The notes beneath the pieces are model-generated. The model searched no databases, was not told the DNA's origin, and worked only from the letters and a program-made list of their open reading frames with translations. Below are positions 11,523 through 24,450 of a DNA stretch of 64,000 bases, piece by piece. Source of the stretch: Dillenia suffruticosa (lineage: Eukaryota > Streptophyta > Magnoliopsida > Dilleniales > Dilleniaceae); assembly GCA_033439265.1 (NCBI GenBank), contig JAVTVX010000012.1, forward strand, positions 36,768,261 through 36,832,260. Reading direction: 5' to 3'. Each line of letters opens with the position of its first letter. The stretch's first letter is position 1. Both the position numbers and the translations under genes were made by a program.

Positions 11523-12338
11523 TTAAAAGTATTAAGCCAGTGATTTTTTTTTCTTTTATTAGGTGCACTTGAGATTTTGAGAATAGTTAGCATTGGGTTG
11601 AGGGTGCAATCAATACTTATAAAAATAATGATTTTTGAATCGAAATTAAAAGAAATCATGGTTATTTATTAGGATTACCATTTGATAACCACTAATTTCC
11701 TTTTGAAATTTAAAAAAATTAAATTGTAAACTTTTAGTGTCATATTAATAAATATCGCTAAAAATTATAAAAATATTATTAAAAACTTTAAAAGAGTTAC
11801 GAAATCTCTTAAAGATACTTTAAAATCTTGCAAATGTTCTTTATTTGTTCTAAGTTATAATTTCTCCTCCCCTACCACCACCGCCACTCATGTTATATTC
11901 CCGACCTCTGCATGTTATATTTTTTTCCCTCATATAAATTTGTAACTTCGTCTCTGATCACCTTCGCCATGGTAATGGAAGTTCCCTTGTGGGAATGATA
12001 GTTAAGAGAGCTCTTTGCTGATTTTGGTCAAGAGTTTGGACTGCAGTCTTAACCCCTAACTAGTAAGAAAAATTACTATAATTTAAATAAGATTATTTGA
12101 TAAAAAAGTAATATAACTCGTATTAATGTAAGTATATATATTTATATTTATTCATTCTCTTTATTCATCATTAAAACAATAGGAAATTTAACAAAACGTT
12201 CGGATAAATCATTAAAAATGTGAATACTAGTTATTTGTAAATATATAAATGATGAAAATTTAGTTGAAGAGGTAATTTTAGATAGAAATGAGTGGTATAG
12301 GAGAATCCGAATTAGTTGAATTAATACATTTATTATTA

Positions 12339-12378
<40 letters not shown>

Positions 12379-12620
12379 GTTTTTATGGATAATTTATTTT
12401 AATTCCTTCTTTTAATTATTTACTTTCTTTTATGTTGATTTCAAACGTATTCAGAATTTTTTTTAAAGGCGATCTGGTATTTATCCACGATATGGTTTTG
12501 AAATAAATATGAAAAACAAACATGCATTTATATTCTCTGTTCTTCACGCTCTAATGTTACACTGCCGACCAAAGAAGCTGCATATGCTTACACTTTGACA
12601 TTGAATATTGATATACTACT

Positions 12621-12673
<53 letters not shown>

Positions 12674-13699
12674 GTCTCTGAGAACCTTCTGAGATGCCAT
12701 AGAACCTATTCTTAACTTAGCTTTCAAGATGTGAAGTATCATGAAGTATGAATAGCAACCTGAGGGCCTAGCATGACTCGCAATATCAGGATTTGTATCA
12801 CCAAAATTTTGACATGTGTTATTGTATAATTTCTTAATTTTTTTCATATTTAAGAAACATGTGTCTGCCATATTGTATTGCAAGCGTATGCTTTCAGTTA
12901 AAAAATTTTGGGTTGTAAGCCAATTTTAGGTGATCATAGGCATAAATATAAATATCTAGCTCGTATCATTAAATTCTTTAAATTAAAATTTTAAATTAAA
13001 ATTTTAAAAATAAAAAAACAGGATCAACTCCTATAATAGGTTTCATGATTGTTCAAATCGAATTAACTGAATTTTCAGATACAGACGATCAAGTATAAAA
13101 AAAAAAAAAAAAAAAACTCGACAGAAATTCAAATATTGACACATAATTATGCATTTTTAATTTTTAAATTCAAAAATAGAAAAGTCGAAATTTTATACTG
13201 AGATCAAATATAATATATATCTCGAGTTATAATTTTAAAAAACATAACTATAATTTTTAGAGAGTAAATAATATTTAAAATTATAATTTTTAAAAGTTTA
13301 TATATAGCTTTTTGTAAAAATATTTAAAGTGCAGTTGCTCATGCCTGTCCCTTTGTCATATATGTTTTTAAAAGTAGATAATTGATTTCTCTTAATGTAA
13401 AATTTTAATTCTAAATTTAATAAATCAGTTAATTCCCATTTCAGATAAATTTCAAAATATTTTCACATAAGCTCGTTTGGCCTATCATATTATTGCTATT
13501 TTCAGATTAGTTTTGAACATTGGAGTTTAATTCTTGCATACCACGGACATGGTTTGTAAGACTTTTTTTATCATAAATGATTTGAAAATGACCTAAGGAA
13601 AGAATTATTTATATTTTTAATTCTGTAATTGGAATTTTTCTCTTTTTGAAAACATTTATAATTTATGAACATGGAACTTAAGTAGCCACTCAACCATGT
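11523..13699. other. AT-rich intergenic DNA with microsatellites and a SINE-like remnant
   Basis: There is no credible coding sequence. Microsatellites are a TTA/ATT run (about 12331-12377) and a GA run of about 26 units (12621-12672). At about 12930-13115 there is a segment with a tRNA-like start and an A-rich end (about 20 A at 13098-13117) whose last part (AATCGAATTAACTGAATTTTC..GATACAGAC) resembles the 3' part of SINEs elsewhere in the window. No target duplication was found for it. Confidence 0.5.
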
Positions 13700-13707
13700 A
13701 CTCCCTC

Positions 13708-14063
13708 TGGGGTATATTCGAGTCCCGATTATCCCTGTTCTCAAACTCGAACTCGATAAGTAGTAAATAACAGGATTCGAACTTGATTCGATTATATAAT
13801 GAAATTATTCGAACTCGACTTGAAAGCTCAATTATTATATAATATACTAATATATTTTATTTTATTTTAATTTTATATTATAATCACATAAAAATATATA
13901 TAATATATATTAATATATATTATCGAGTTATTCGACAAATTTTCGAATCTAAAATTCTATTACGAATTCGATTTGAGTTCGGTTAAAATCGGATCAAGTT
14001 GAACTTTTGACCGAATGGCTCGTGAGCGGTTCGAACTCGACTCATTTCACATAAACAGTCCTA
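13708..14063. mobile_element. hAT-type MITE, copy 2
   Basis: This is a 356-bp element in the same orientation as the copy at 6514-6870 and alignable along its length. It shares the opening GTATTCGA-like block, a central AT-rich core with TATATAATATATATTAATATAT, the TATCGAGTTATTCGA block, and the closing GAGCGGTTCGAACTC and ACAGTCCTA blocks. A perfect 8-bp target duplication, ACTCCCTC, flanks it (13700-13707 and 14064-14071). The ends are less perfect inverted repeats than in copy 1 (TGGGGTAT against TAGGACTGT), indicating greater decay. No coding capacity. Confidence 0.85.
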
Positions 14064-14673
14064 ACTCCCTCTTTTTTACTTCAAGTGTCACCTAATTAAA
14101 ATTTTGATTTGTTCGACTTCAAGTATGATTTTTGAAAATTCAAGGAAATATTTATTGTTTTAACTTTAAACTTATCTCTTACAATATTTTGGAGTACAGT
14201 TCTAATCACACTATAGAAAATAACTACTCAAAGTCTAACAAAAAAAAAGTATTATGAATATTTTAAAAATAAAATTTTTGTTTTGTGTTCAGATTGAACA
14301 CAAAATTCGTTTTACAACATATGTTATATCAATTTAAGTTCTTGTTTTGCAGATAATTGTTGTAAAAGAATATATTAAGAGGGCTTTCCCTAAATTCTCA
14401 AGAATATTATTGCTACATGTAATGCCATTCTGCAAAAGGTTTCCCCATTCTGCAAAAGAGAAACATATGTTTTGATTGGCGACACTAAAACAGTTAGAAG
14501 TCACTTCAACAATTTTGAAAGGTGTTATGTTAGGCATCTCCTCCAATCTAACATTTTGGTCCGTATTAGTTAATGGAAATCAAATGCTTTTGTTACTTGT
14601 GGATATATGTGTGGGAGCGGGCAAGGGACATGCTATTTAAGTGGGTTCACCTTCAAAACCACATGAGAATTAT

Positions 14674-14869
14674 TTTTTTTTTTTTGATACCTTGAATTGG
14701 GCACCGCACAGTATTCAAGATTTCGTTTCGACTAAATCTGGATTAAATGCTACAGAGCCTGTTTTGCAGGGGCGAGTCTCCCATTATTGATTTTTTCTCG
14801 CTCCCATGCTGACTCGAATCCGATCATGAGGAATGGGACGCAGCTCCTTTGACCAACTGCGCTGTTGGT
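14674..14869 (-). mobile_element. SINE, tRNA-derived, minus strand
   Basis: This insertion of about 196 bp is bounded by a perfect 15-bp target duplication, CCACATGAGAATTAT (14659-14673 and 14870-14884). Read on the minus strand, it begins with a tRNA-like head containing an A-box-like GCGCAGTTGGTCAAAGG and a B-box-like GGATTCGAGTC. It ends in a poly-A tail, seen as a T run at 14674-14685 on the plus strand. Head and tail plus a long duplication identify a SINE mobilised by target-primed reverse transcription. The head is shared with the copy at 51766-51977. Confidence 0.9.
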
Positions 14870-14884
14870 CCACATGAGAATTAT

Positions 14885-15814
14885 GATGAAAACATGTATG
14901 CGATTATGACAAGGAACCCCTTTTTTGTGATAAAAATTAGCTAGCTAGCACCATATACTCCTCTATTCAATGCTTGTATTGTGGGTGAGTGTGGTAAAAA
15001 AAAACTTACCTAAATTTTTATGACTATTATTTTGGTTCCCACCACCGGTTTTCAGTACATATTTCAATTAATTGGATTCAACTATCAATGTGAGCCTTAT
15101 TTAGAGTGTGACTTTCTCAACATAATGTTTTCTATTTTCAAGTTTTGAATCCAAAACTTGATTAAGAGAATTAATATCTCATCCCACTAAATTGATTATC
15201 CGTTGGTTTTTGATGACATTATGATCATGTTGTTAATGTCAACTTCTAAATTTTGAAAATGTGGCTTTTATCAGGGCCAAATGCTTTCAAATGGTGGAGT
15301 CATTCTCTCTTCTTCAAGTTGCCTCACCATTAAAAATGGAAAAGCCAGGGCAGAGCTATTCATTACAAAAATGTTGTGAAATGGTATGCACTCGAAAACA
15401 AATCATAAGCCTAAAACTTAAGAATTGGCGAAACAAACAGGGCCCAAGTGCTCATTTTTTTTTTTAACTTAGAATTGGCGAAACAAACATGACCCGAGTG
15501 CTCAATTTTATTTTTATTTTTATTTTTTTTGGTTATTGAATATGGGATTCCCAGATTGGAGGAGGGAAGTTATGACCACTGAATTATCCTCTTCGGGCCC
15601 GGTGATAATGAATCATCATATTAGGTGAAATTTAAACATCTGCGTCCAATTGAAAGACGGATGTGAAATTATTGGTGTTTCAAAAGGGTGGGTCCGTTGA
15701 TTTAAAATTTTGCAATAAAAAGAAGGGTTTTGCTTTTCTATAAGCAGATAGGTTATGGTTCATGCCAATGCCATGAGTGGCTTTTGTATTATGTTTCCAT
15801 GACAGGACTCTCTC

Positions 15815-15848
<34 letters not shown>

Positions 15849-17373
15849 ACACACACACACATTCTCATTGATGTATGAGGGCATCGAACACTTCAGGAAA
15901 AAGCAATCAAAGCAAAGAATAATTACTCAGAGAAAAGACCTCTAGAGGGGTTGATCAGAAGCTCTTTTTGCCGACAAAATCTTGATCTTCCTTGTCCTAT
16001 CCATGCCACTATGAATGGAGGTAACTGGTTGCAAACATGCTAGGGAGTTTTAGATGCTTTGATAGTTCAATCAACGCCTTATCCCAATCAAAAAAATTTC
16101 CCAAAATCTCAACTTTCAAATGACCCACTTAAAAAAAAGAGCCTCAATGTACCAGAATGTGAAGAAAGATGCTTTAATGATGTAAAACTCCATGGTTTAG
16201 AGGACCTCTTGCGGAACATTATATGACAAGTGCCCACCCAATTATGTAGCACAAATTGAGCTCCATTATTCTCACATGTGCAAGCCAATATCTCTTTCAT
16301 TAGAACCAAAAACAATAGCTATGTCTCAAAAGTGAATGTTGTAGAGTACTACAGACTGATAATGCACATGCACACAGAGAGAGCAAAATCTGCATTAGGA
16401 GCAAATCACAAACCGGCAAAATCCTCATCCCACAGAACCAAAAATTGTGCACAATAGTACCAGTTCCAGTTGGTACATGGAAACCAGGCTATAATAAAAA
16501 ACTTTGAGAATCTTTCATTGTTATCGAAAAGCCAGTCATCGAAAGGGGGGAGAGACCTGAATCCAGGACTGTTTTTGGTACTGAGCACTGTGGAGTGTAA
16601 GCCTGGTCACAAATTATGAGATGAATGATTGTCTATGCCCCCAGAACCATCAACAGCAAAGCCAATAGGAACCTATTTTTGATCTACTGAATGGTGCTAA
16701 ATCAAACATTGCAGAGCAGCCAACTTTTTAGTAGCAGTACGGCGAGAATCTTACTAAGAAGAGACAGGAGCATAAGCAATGGGTAAAGCATACAGCCCCT
16801 CTGGCAGTCATGTGAAAAAAGCAAGCAAGAGAACCAGATGATAAGAGGTTCTGAGGGGCCAAGGGCCGAAAATTACAAGGTCTCACTCTTGTATCAATCC
16901 AAGGGTTGTCACCATGAAATTTTAAGAAAAAAATTATATAATATATAATTTTAAAAATTATAATATCAAATGTTTTCTAATCCCTCTAAAAATCTAAATA
17001 CCAGACCCCTGGAAAGTACAACCCCAGGTGCATGTCATGGAATCTAACTCGGGCACTAACAAAAATTGCTTCGGAGAGAAGAAACAACTTTAGGATATGA
17101 AAATAGCAAAACAGAGGGGGAGGGCAATTAGTTGTTGATTAAGAAAAGCACTGAACTAAATTGCCCAATTTCAAAGTACAGACATAAATTCACTTGAAAA
17201 TCTGCCAAGATGTATCATTGTATAGCTTTAGAACAATGTTTTAAATTTGACTAGTTTGAAAATCTGCCAAGATGTATCATAGTATAGCTTTAGAACAAAG
17301 TTTTAAATTCGACTAGTTTGGGTCAGATTACAGTAGCAAGCTTTGTAGTGACCAAGTGACAAACTCAGCTGAA
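14885..17373. other. Intergenic DNA and 3' flank of the PUX gene
   Basis: No gene was recognised. A tandem duplication of about 50 bp around GAATTGGCGAAACAAACA lies at about 15416-15510. A CT/CA microsatellite sits at 15811-15860. The last kilobase (about 16300-17373) is less AT-rich and probably includes the 3' untranslated region of the PUX gene, because that gene ends at 17374 on the minus strand. A 62-bp tandem duplication at about 17194-17318 (landmark TTGAAAATCTGCCAAGATG at 17194 and 17256) would fall in that untranslated region. Confidence 0.5.
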
Positions 17374-20300
17374 TCAATATTTCTGAATGATAACAGAGTT
17401 GGCGAGTCCTGCCTCCTTTATAGTCTGAGACAGATCAGTTAGCTGCTTGGGAGGGAATCCAACGGTTTGCAGCTGATAATTTCTGGTGTTCCCAGGCCTA
17501 GATGCATCAATAAAGCCACGAATGTCATTGATTGTATGGTGATAATTGAAGTGTGCAATCATTCGGGTCCCATCAGCCAATCGAAGTTGAACAGAGGTTG
17601 ATGGCAATGCTTCCTCCACAGTAAGGCCCGTCGAGGGAGTGACGGGCATGGATGATTCAGGTGCAGCTGAAGGTGCACTGCTGCCAAGAGTTCTTCCCAC
17701 ACCCTGAAATGGTACATGGCGCCTCTCAGGTTCCTGCAAGATCAAAGTAAAAGAATGAGCTTGTTAAAAGCAACGGTGAGTCCACATCCTTGGAAACACC
17801 ATTCAATAGCACATCGGAGGTATTGTGGAAACACCTCGAAAGACATGCCTTACTGAGATGGCATGTACTTGAAAAAATCCAAGACAATAAAATATGAACA
17901 TACAGGAACATTTCCACGAAAAGCACCAAAGTAACAAGTTTCAAACTGGAATAGTAACTCACAGGATAGTTCTCGTTCCTTCTAATGAGATTAACATGAA
18001 CTGAGGACCTCCGATCAGCAGGCTCAAGCTCTTTTGGACATTCGGACTTTCTGATGCTCTGCAACATGGAGAGAATATATTCAACAGAATACCCCCACAA
18101 GCTAAAACCCACATCACAAGCCATTCACCAGCTTTAATTACCTCTAAGAAGATACCATTTTCAGGATCATCCAACCTTCTCAAAGGACCATCATTTACTG
18201 TGAATCCATTGCTCCAGAATACAATATCGTGCACAACAGCTTCTGGCTGTTGGGGAGCAGATGGTACTGATTCCCCAGATAGTAATCTTCCAGTTCCAGT
18301 GAAGCTTCTTGAGCTCAAAGGGCGGAGATTCTCAAGGGGGCCTTCGACAGCACCTAATTGTCGAGCTCGACTGAAAATGGCATCGACATCATTGCTATCA
18401 TTACCCGCTGTCGGATCTTGGACAAGCATTCCACTGCAATGCAATATTTACATACAACTATTAGAATCCATAATGCAATTGGAAAAAAAGTGACAGCCCA
18501 CTGTCATCAGCTACTAATCCATAATATGGAAGAAGCTCAACTTGTATGTGCATGGAAGTGAAAGACTACTGAAAATTTATATGTATGTATTTTTTCACTC
18601 TAAAATACACAAAATAATTGGTAGATGGTCCCATCCTTCAACTTGCAGTAGTGCAAGCATAGAAGCCCGTAAACAAAGAGACAATCCAAGGCTGAATTTA
18701 TACATTCACAATGAGAAAGAGAAGATTTTATTTAAGATAAGGTGTTGCAAAACATATTTCATCTTTCATGTGGTCCTCTGCACTTTTCATATTTGGAATT
18801 GTCCAAACCAGGAAATACATAATGCTAAAACCATTCACTTGGTAGATAGAACCGAATGGAATTATTATAAGCAAGTGATTCATAGGCATAAAAAGTATCT
18901 GGAAAGGATATTACTGCATCCCACGCAGGGTAAACAACCTTGACAGGGCTGTTCCCCAAGATTATGCACAAGAGAAAGGACCTGCTCTAATATGTTATTC
19001 TTTTCTTACCAAAGGCCCTGCCCTTTCTATTGTTCAAATTAAATAATGAAATAATCAACTGGGTGTTGAAATTTGGAGTGCGGAAGCTTTGGTGGTTGAG
19101 CTAGGTTGTTCGTGTTTGAGCAATGGATTGAAGGTTTTGTGTTTTGTTTTGAAGGTTGAAGAGCAACAAAGAAGAAGAGGGTTTGGATTTGTGAGAATGA
19201 ACTCAATATATTTCTTTAATGATATATCAAATACAAATGACAAGAATTGAAACAATGCTTAAGAATATATGAAGACAATTTTAGAGACTTAATGCTTTAT
19301 TTTAAGACTAGTAGGAGACAAACTCCAAGATATCTTATAAGTGAAGATAGGAGTCTTATTTATACGCTAAAAGGTCCTACTAGCCAGTAAACACAAAAAC
19401 TAGCCGGTAGACACAAACTCAAAAACTAACCGTAATAAATTCTGCCCATTCTGCCCCTAGCTGATTGGGCTGCTTTCTTGGGCTTTTTCCCCACACTTTC
19501 GGGCTGCAAATTCTTAGTCCTTTTTAACTAAAATATGGCTCATAATTTTGGCATAATTGCTCTCCCTTTGCTGAACCAAATGCTGCCTCAAAGTGGGCTT
19601 GAACATGGCTTGAATTGGACTGATTCTGAGAATAATTCTGGACAGATTATGGGCCAGCTTTGAGGGCTTGTTTTAGCTCATTTTAGCCCCTTTTTTCTTC
19701 TTCTTTTCTTAGACTTTTGATACACATTTGCTATCTAAGGTTTTGGCGGATTAGGGTAATATACTCGGGAGGCATCCATTCGCACGCCTTCTTGAATGCT
19801 TCATCGTCACTTTCAACATGGGGAACTTCGTATGTGATATAAGGGCTTTCTGATGCACGGAAGAGGCAAGAAAACTAAAATTGAAAGAAGAAATTAACTG
19901 AAATTCAAATTAATTGAAGCTGGACCACAGAAACTAGGTTATGATTTGAAACCTCTCAATTATATTTCTAAAAACAATACCCTTGTAATGTGGTTACTAT
20001 TGTCCTTTTATACTAGTTAGGACAAATCCTAACTCTAATCTATAAACTTTCAAATTACTTAAAAATTCCTAAATAGTTAAATAGAATGAACCAAAAAAAA
20101 AAAAAAAAGAAACAAGAAATAAAGAATAGAAACTTTCAAAATAGAAACCTAAATAAAGAAGGAAAACTAACAGCAAACTTAAAAACAAGTAACTTTCTAA
20201 TTTTAAGATACTCCTGCATCACTTTCTATAGTTACGAATCTATACTAAAGCAATTTTGTAAATTCAGGACCCTCATCTTATTCATTGGCACATGATAAGA

Positions 20301-23300
20301 AAAGACAGCACCTGCTAGACTTAAATTGAATGTTTGATGCTAGAAAATTCCTGCCCAAACTGAACCTAGCACAACTGACTTACACAGCAGCAACTTTTCT
20401 GTATTTATCACATGGAGTGATGCCAGAATCAAATGTTAATCTTCCAAGAAGTTTGAAGACTAACTTCAGAGCTACAGACTGAGTTATAAAATAGAATAAA
20501 ATAACCAGAAGTGGACAGGATACTGGAAGCAAAGAATATATATATATCCCAAACAAGATAAACCAAGCAAAGAATATATATATCCCAAAACAGCTTTACA
20601 AGAAGAAATACGGCCACTTTCTTCAACCACTCCACTTAATTTAATTCGTCAAATCCATTGATTTCTACTTCATTTGGCATGCCATGCAAGGGTCCTTAAG
20701 TATAGAACACTTGGGTATCCCAGGAAAAAAAAAATTGCAAGGCCACACATATGGTCACAATTAGGGCCATGTTCCATAACCCCTGCTTAATGCAAAGAAT
20801 TTATGAGAACACATAATCCAGATTGGGGATTGTAGTCATATCTGCATACAGCAAATCCAAATAAGTTTTCCAGTTACAGGAAGTCTTTCAATAACTCAAC
20901 TGTGAAATCAAGTTTCCAAATTTGTCCAACCTACCCCAAGATTTCACATACTTACTGTACTGCGTAAACTTCGATTAGATATATTGAAACATGACTTAGT
21001 TGGAATAGTGCTTACAAGCAATTACTGAAAAACTACCATATTATTTCTTTCTGGATTCTTCAGTTATGAATTTACACATACAGCTCAAGGAACACTACAT
21101 TCTCTTCATTGGGCACAACAATTTGCTTACAGTCAGAACAATTTCCCATATCACTCTGCCACCGATCAAACAGTCTGTAATCCTTCATCCAATCCAGATA
21201 AGTTTGATGAAAATTTGATCAATTCCAAAGCATATTGGTTCCAACACTTGGATCCTATGTTGAGGAAATTCTGCAGTTCGGATTGCCCAACCCTAATGTC
21301 ACCCTTGCTCATAAACAAGCCTTCTATAAAGGGAAAGTATATGCATTCACAGTATTACAACCAACTGGCCGGTGGTCTGAGGCTCAAGCAAACCCCCCCC
21401 CCTGCGGTACAGGGGACCTCACTAGGAACAAGGTAACACAATCCTCTAAAACAACATACCCAGAATACCCTTTTACTCCGACAGGATCTAGAGCTCCTTA
21501 AACAATGTGATATCTCATAATGTATAAAAGCAAATGGCATACTTGCTCCTACGGATACAAGGCCAATAAGATGAAAAATACCAATTAGTCACAACCATTT
21601 GGCAAAGGATTCCTTGAAAAGTTAAGGATTAGAAAACCATTCAGAAATCAAATGGATTTGGTCAGAATTTGTTTTACTCCCTTGCACAAAAATGAAAAAA
21701 TAGTATGATCTCAATTGCCAATTCTATTGAATAAATATGGCGTCTGTCAGCCTCACAAATCCTTCCAATGGAATGTTTTGTGAATGACTCAATGTCAAAG
21801 CATATCTTATATAGAAACTACAAACGTAAGAGTAAATCTCAGGAGATTGAAACTTCCTCAATAATGTCGTCGAATGATCATATGAACAATAAGTACATTA
21901 GACTGTCCATCGAAGATCAATGCACTATTAATTAGAAACACATAAAGAACTCTACACCGTCTTTTCAACTAAGTGGTTATGGATATTCTAGGAAGAATTT
22001 GCCAACCAAACTAGATTATTCCCAGACTATGAAGCACAAACACAAACAGTTGACAAGATACAGACTCATAATGTGACAAGGTTATAAACTTTTTATGCTA
22101 TTGTAACTTATAAAGCATAAAATCCTGCCATGTCCAAAGGATGTATCCGGTGAAGAAAATCTTGTCATGTCCAAAGGACATAATCTGACAAAGACACACT
22201 GGTTTCTAGAAGTTCCACACAAATTTGAATAAATGAATGCCAATAAGAACATTAGACTGTCCATGGAAGATCAATGCACCAACACCTAAAGATAATTTAG
22301 GGTCTCTACAACTTCTACCCGGCAAAATGGTCATAGATCATCGTTGCCTGGATTCCCCACCACCATGGCATTGCGATCGGGGTCGCCCAGCTCAATTCAG
22401 GGAGCATTCTTGATCCAAATCATTGTCACCAGTGTCATGAAATTTAAATATCTATTTTCAATTGTTTGACTCCATTAATTAGTATAAATCACCCGGAGAT
22501 ATAGCACATGTTATAGAATATCACACAACATAAATAGCTTGATTTTCTTGTATTAATTAGCAATAAGAAATAAGACCTTCTTTTTGCGTTTGAAAAGAAT
22601 CCAATATCCAGAATCTCTAAGTGATCTCTCATATATTTATTAACAGAGATAAATATCTTTAATAATTTTTATGTAATTATAATTCCTATTTAATCCTCTT
22701 TCCTCTCCCAAAAGGGCTGAAAATTAAACCTTCAAGAGTTTTTAACAAGTATTTTTTTTAAAAAAATGTCCATTAATTAGTATAAACACTAGTATTAAAA
22801 CTTCCAAAATAGTATAATTGTTTTATAATAAACTCGATATATATATGAAAGGCCCGTACTATATCTCCTCCGTACCAAGACCAGGAATAGCAATTCGAAT
22901 AAGCCAATCCCCCACGGGGGGTACCCTGCACCGTTGAAAGTGGCATACCCGATATCCATTACCATCCCACAATCCACAGCATAACGCAACCCAGGTAACT
23001 ATGTTATAGATATTCTAGGAAGAAGTTGCCAACTAAATTAGATACTCCTCAACTATGAAGCACAAATACAAATATAGGACAAGATATAGGCCCATAGATG
23101 TGACAGGTTATAAACTTTTTATGGTATTGCAACTTACAAAGTGTAAAATCCAGTCATAGGACATTGTAAACACAGTAATTTCTTAAAATGTCCATGCAAA
23201 TTTGAACAATATAATGCCAATAAGTACATTAGACCGTCCACGGAAGATCAATGCACTAACATCTAAAAATAATTTAAGGCCTCTACAACTTCTTCCCGGC

Positions 23301-24318
23301 TAAATCATTACAGATATTCTGTGAAGAATTTGCCAACTAAACTAGATTCTTCCTAGACTATGAAGCAAAAACACAAACACGTTACAAGATACAGACTCAT
23401 AGGTGTAACAAGGTTATAAACTTTTAATGCTATTGTAACTTACAAAGTGCAAAATTGTGTCAAGTCCAAAGAAAGTATCCGGTGCAGACATGCTAATTTC
23501 TAGCAATGCACATGAAATACAGCAACCAGATAGAATTTGAACAATTAGTGCCAACCAAACTAGATTACTCTTGGATTATGAAGCACAAACACAAACATAG
23601 GACAGAAACAGACTTGGAGACGTGACAAGGTTATAAAACTTTTATGCTATTGTAACTTATAGAGAGTAAAATCCTCTCATGTCCAAAGGATGTAGCTAAT
23701 GTAGACGCACTAATTTCTAAAATTGCGCATGTAATATAGCTACCAGATAAAATTTGAACAAGATAATGCCAAGTTGAACTCTCGATAGGCAGGGATAAAG
23801 AAAATCACCATATTGCAACTGGGTTTTATATATTCTGAAATTTTCACACAAAGTCTCTGTCGCCTGACCCGAATGTATATCCTTAACCACCTAGAACAAG
23901 TACCTCGTCATCACAAAGCACATAAGTACGATGATCTCAACGCAGTTAATACTAAACATACTATCTGTTCACATAAGTCAAAACCCTAAAAAATTCTACA
24001 TAAATTCATCTGAATAGGCTAACGATTTTTAGGTATGAAACCAATCTTAATCGGATTATTAAGGGAAGGGAAACAAAGTCAAATCTAAGGAAATCAGAAA
24101 CATGATACATCAGAAACTTAATTCGAACAAAGTTGAAACTTCCAGACTGAGAGAGAGAAAAAGAGATACCTTTTCTCACCACCAGTGTAGTACTCCTGAG
24201 GACCATCGGAATCGCTATCGGGGTCGGGACCGGAAGGACGATTCAAATCGGCAAGGGTTCGAATTCCTCCGCTTCGACTGCTCGATGGCTTTGCTGCTTT
24301 CTTGTCTTTCGACTCCAT
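17374..24318 (-). CDS. PUX4: Plant UBX domain protein, p47/SHP1 type (PUX3/PUX4-like)
   Basis: This is a cofactor of the AAA ATPase CDC48/p97, linking it to ubiquitin-dependent processes. Four exons: 24318-24170, 18433-18142, 18058-17963 and 17733-17374, all with GT-AG junctions and matching phase, giving 298 aa, near the roughly 300 aa of Arabidopsis PUX3/PUX4. Residues 1-50 are conserved ([11 protein letters not shown], then an acidic [14 protein letters not shown]). A SEP domain spans about 118-178 ([18 protein letters not shown]). An SHP motif, FQGVGRTLG, lies at 188-196 (a CDC48-binding motif in p47 proteins). A UBX domain spans about 224-298, with GFPPKQL in the loop that often reads FPR. 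There is no N-terminal UBA domain, which separates it from PUX5. Intron 1 is 5,736 bp and full of repeats. The PUX4 rather than PUX3 label is from recall and a synteny impression. The ATG at 24318 gives the conserved N-terminus. Confidence 0.93.
18434..24169 (-). other. Long first intron of the PUX gene
   Basis: The intron runs from a GTATCT donor to a TTGCAG acceptor over 5.7 kb; the other two introns are under 250 bp. It holds dispersed duplicates (21890-23800, annotated separately). It also holds a region at about 19060-19860 that differs in composition and may be a decayed insertion. Read on the minus strand just right of this, about 19745-19860 gives [16 protein letters not shown] and [19 protein letters not shown] before a stop, a peptide-like fragment I cannot place. 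Poly-purine and AT-rich filler make up the rest. No other exon of this gene is needed for the protein. Confidence 0.7.
21890..23800. repeat. Imperfect duplicated blocks inside the PUX first intron
   Basis: A block containing CTATGAAGCACAAACACAAA, then ACAAGATACAGACTCATA, GTGACAAGGTTATAAAC and CTATTGTAACTTA recurs at about 22028, 23053, 23357 and 23577. A linked block (TACATTAGACTGTCCATGGA followed by AGATCAATGCAC) recurs at about 21895, 22250 and 23222, and CTCTACAACTTCT-CCCGGC at about 22304 and 23281. Copies are diverged by several per cent and separated by unequal spacers, so this is stepwise segmental duplication rather than a clean satellite. About 22330-22990 is a spacer of different composition between the second and third block. 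Confidence 0.75.
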
Positions 24319-24450
24319 TCTGATCTCTCTCTCTCTCTCTCTCTCTCTCAGCTTGACCTCGACAATGGATATTAAGAATGATGAGAAGAATTTGATACGG
24401 TCGATAATGCACGCTCTCTCTCTCTCTTATTTATGATTTTCTTTTTTATT
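24319..24450 (-). promoter_or_regulatory. GA-repeat leader of the PUX gene
   Basis: Immediately upstream of the PUX start codon, the minus strand carries a GA dinucleotide run (24325-24350) and a second one (24413-24427). GA/CT repeats in leaders and core promoters are common in plants, and GAGA-binding BPC proteins recognise them. I see no clear TATA box; ATAAATAAG at about 24428-24436 is a weak candidate. The transcription start is inferred, not visible. Confidence 0.4.

Noticed and set aside
22795-22989. 64-aa minus-strand ORF in the PUX intron
   Set aside because: I suspected an organelle-derived or captured coding segment because of its GC-richer composition, but could match it to no gene.
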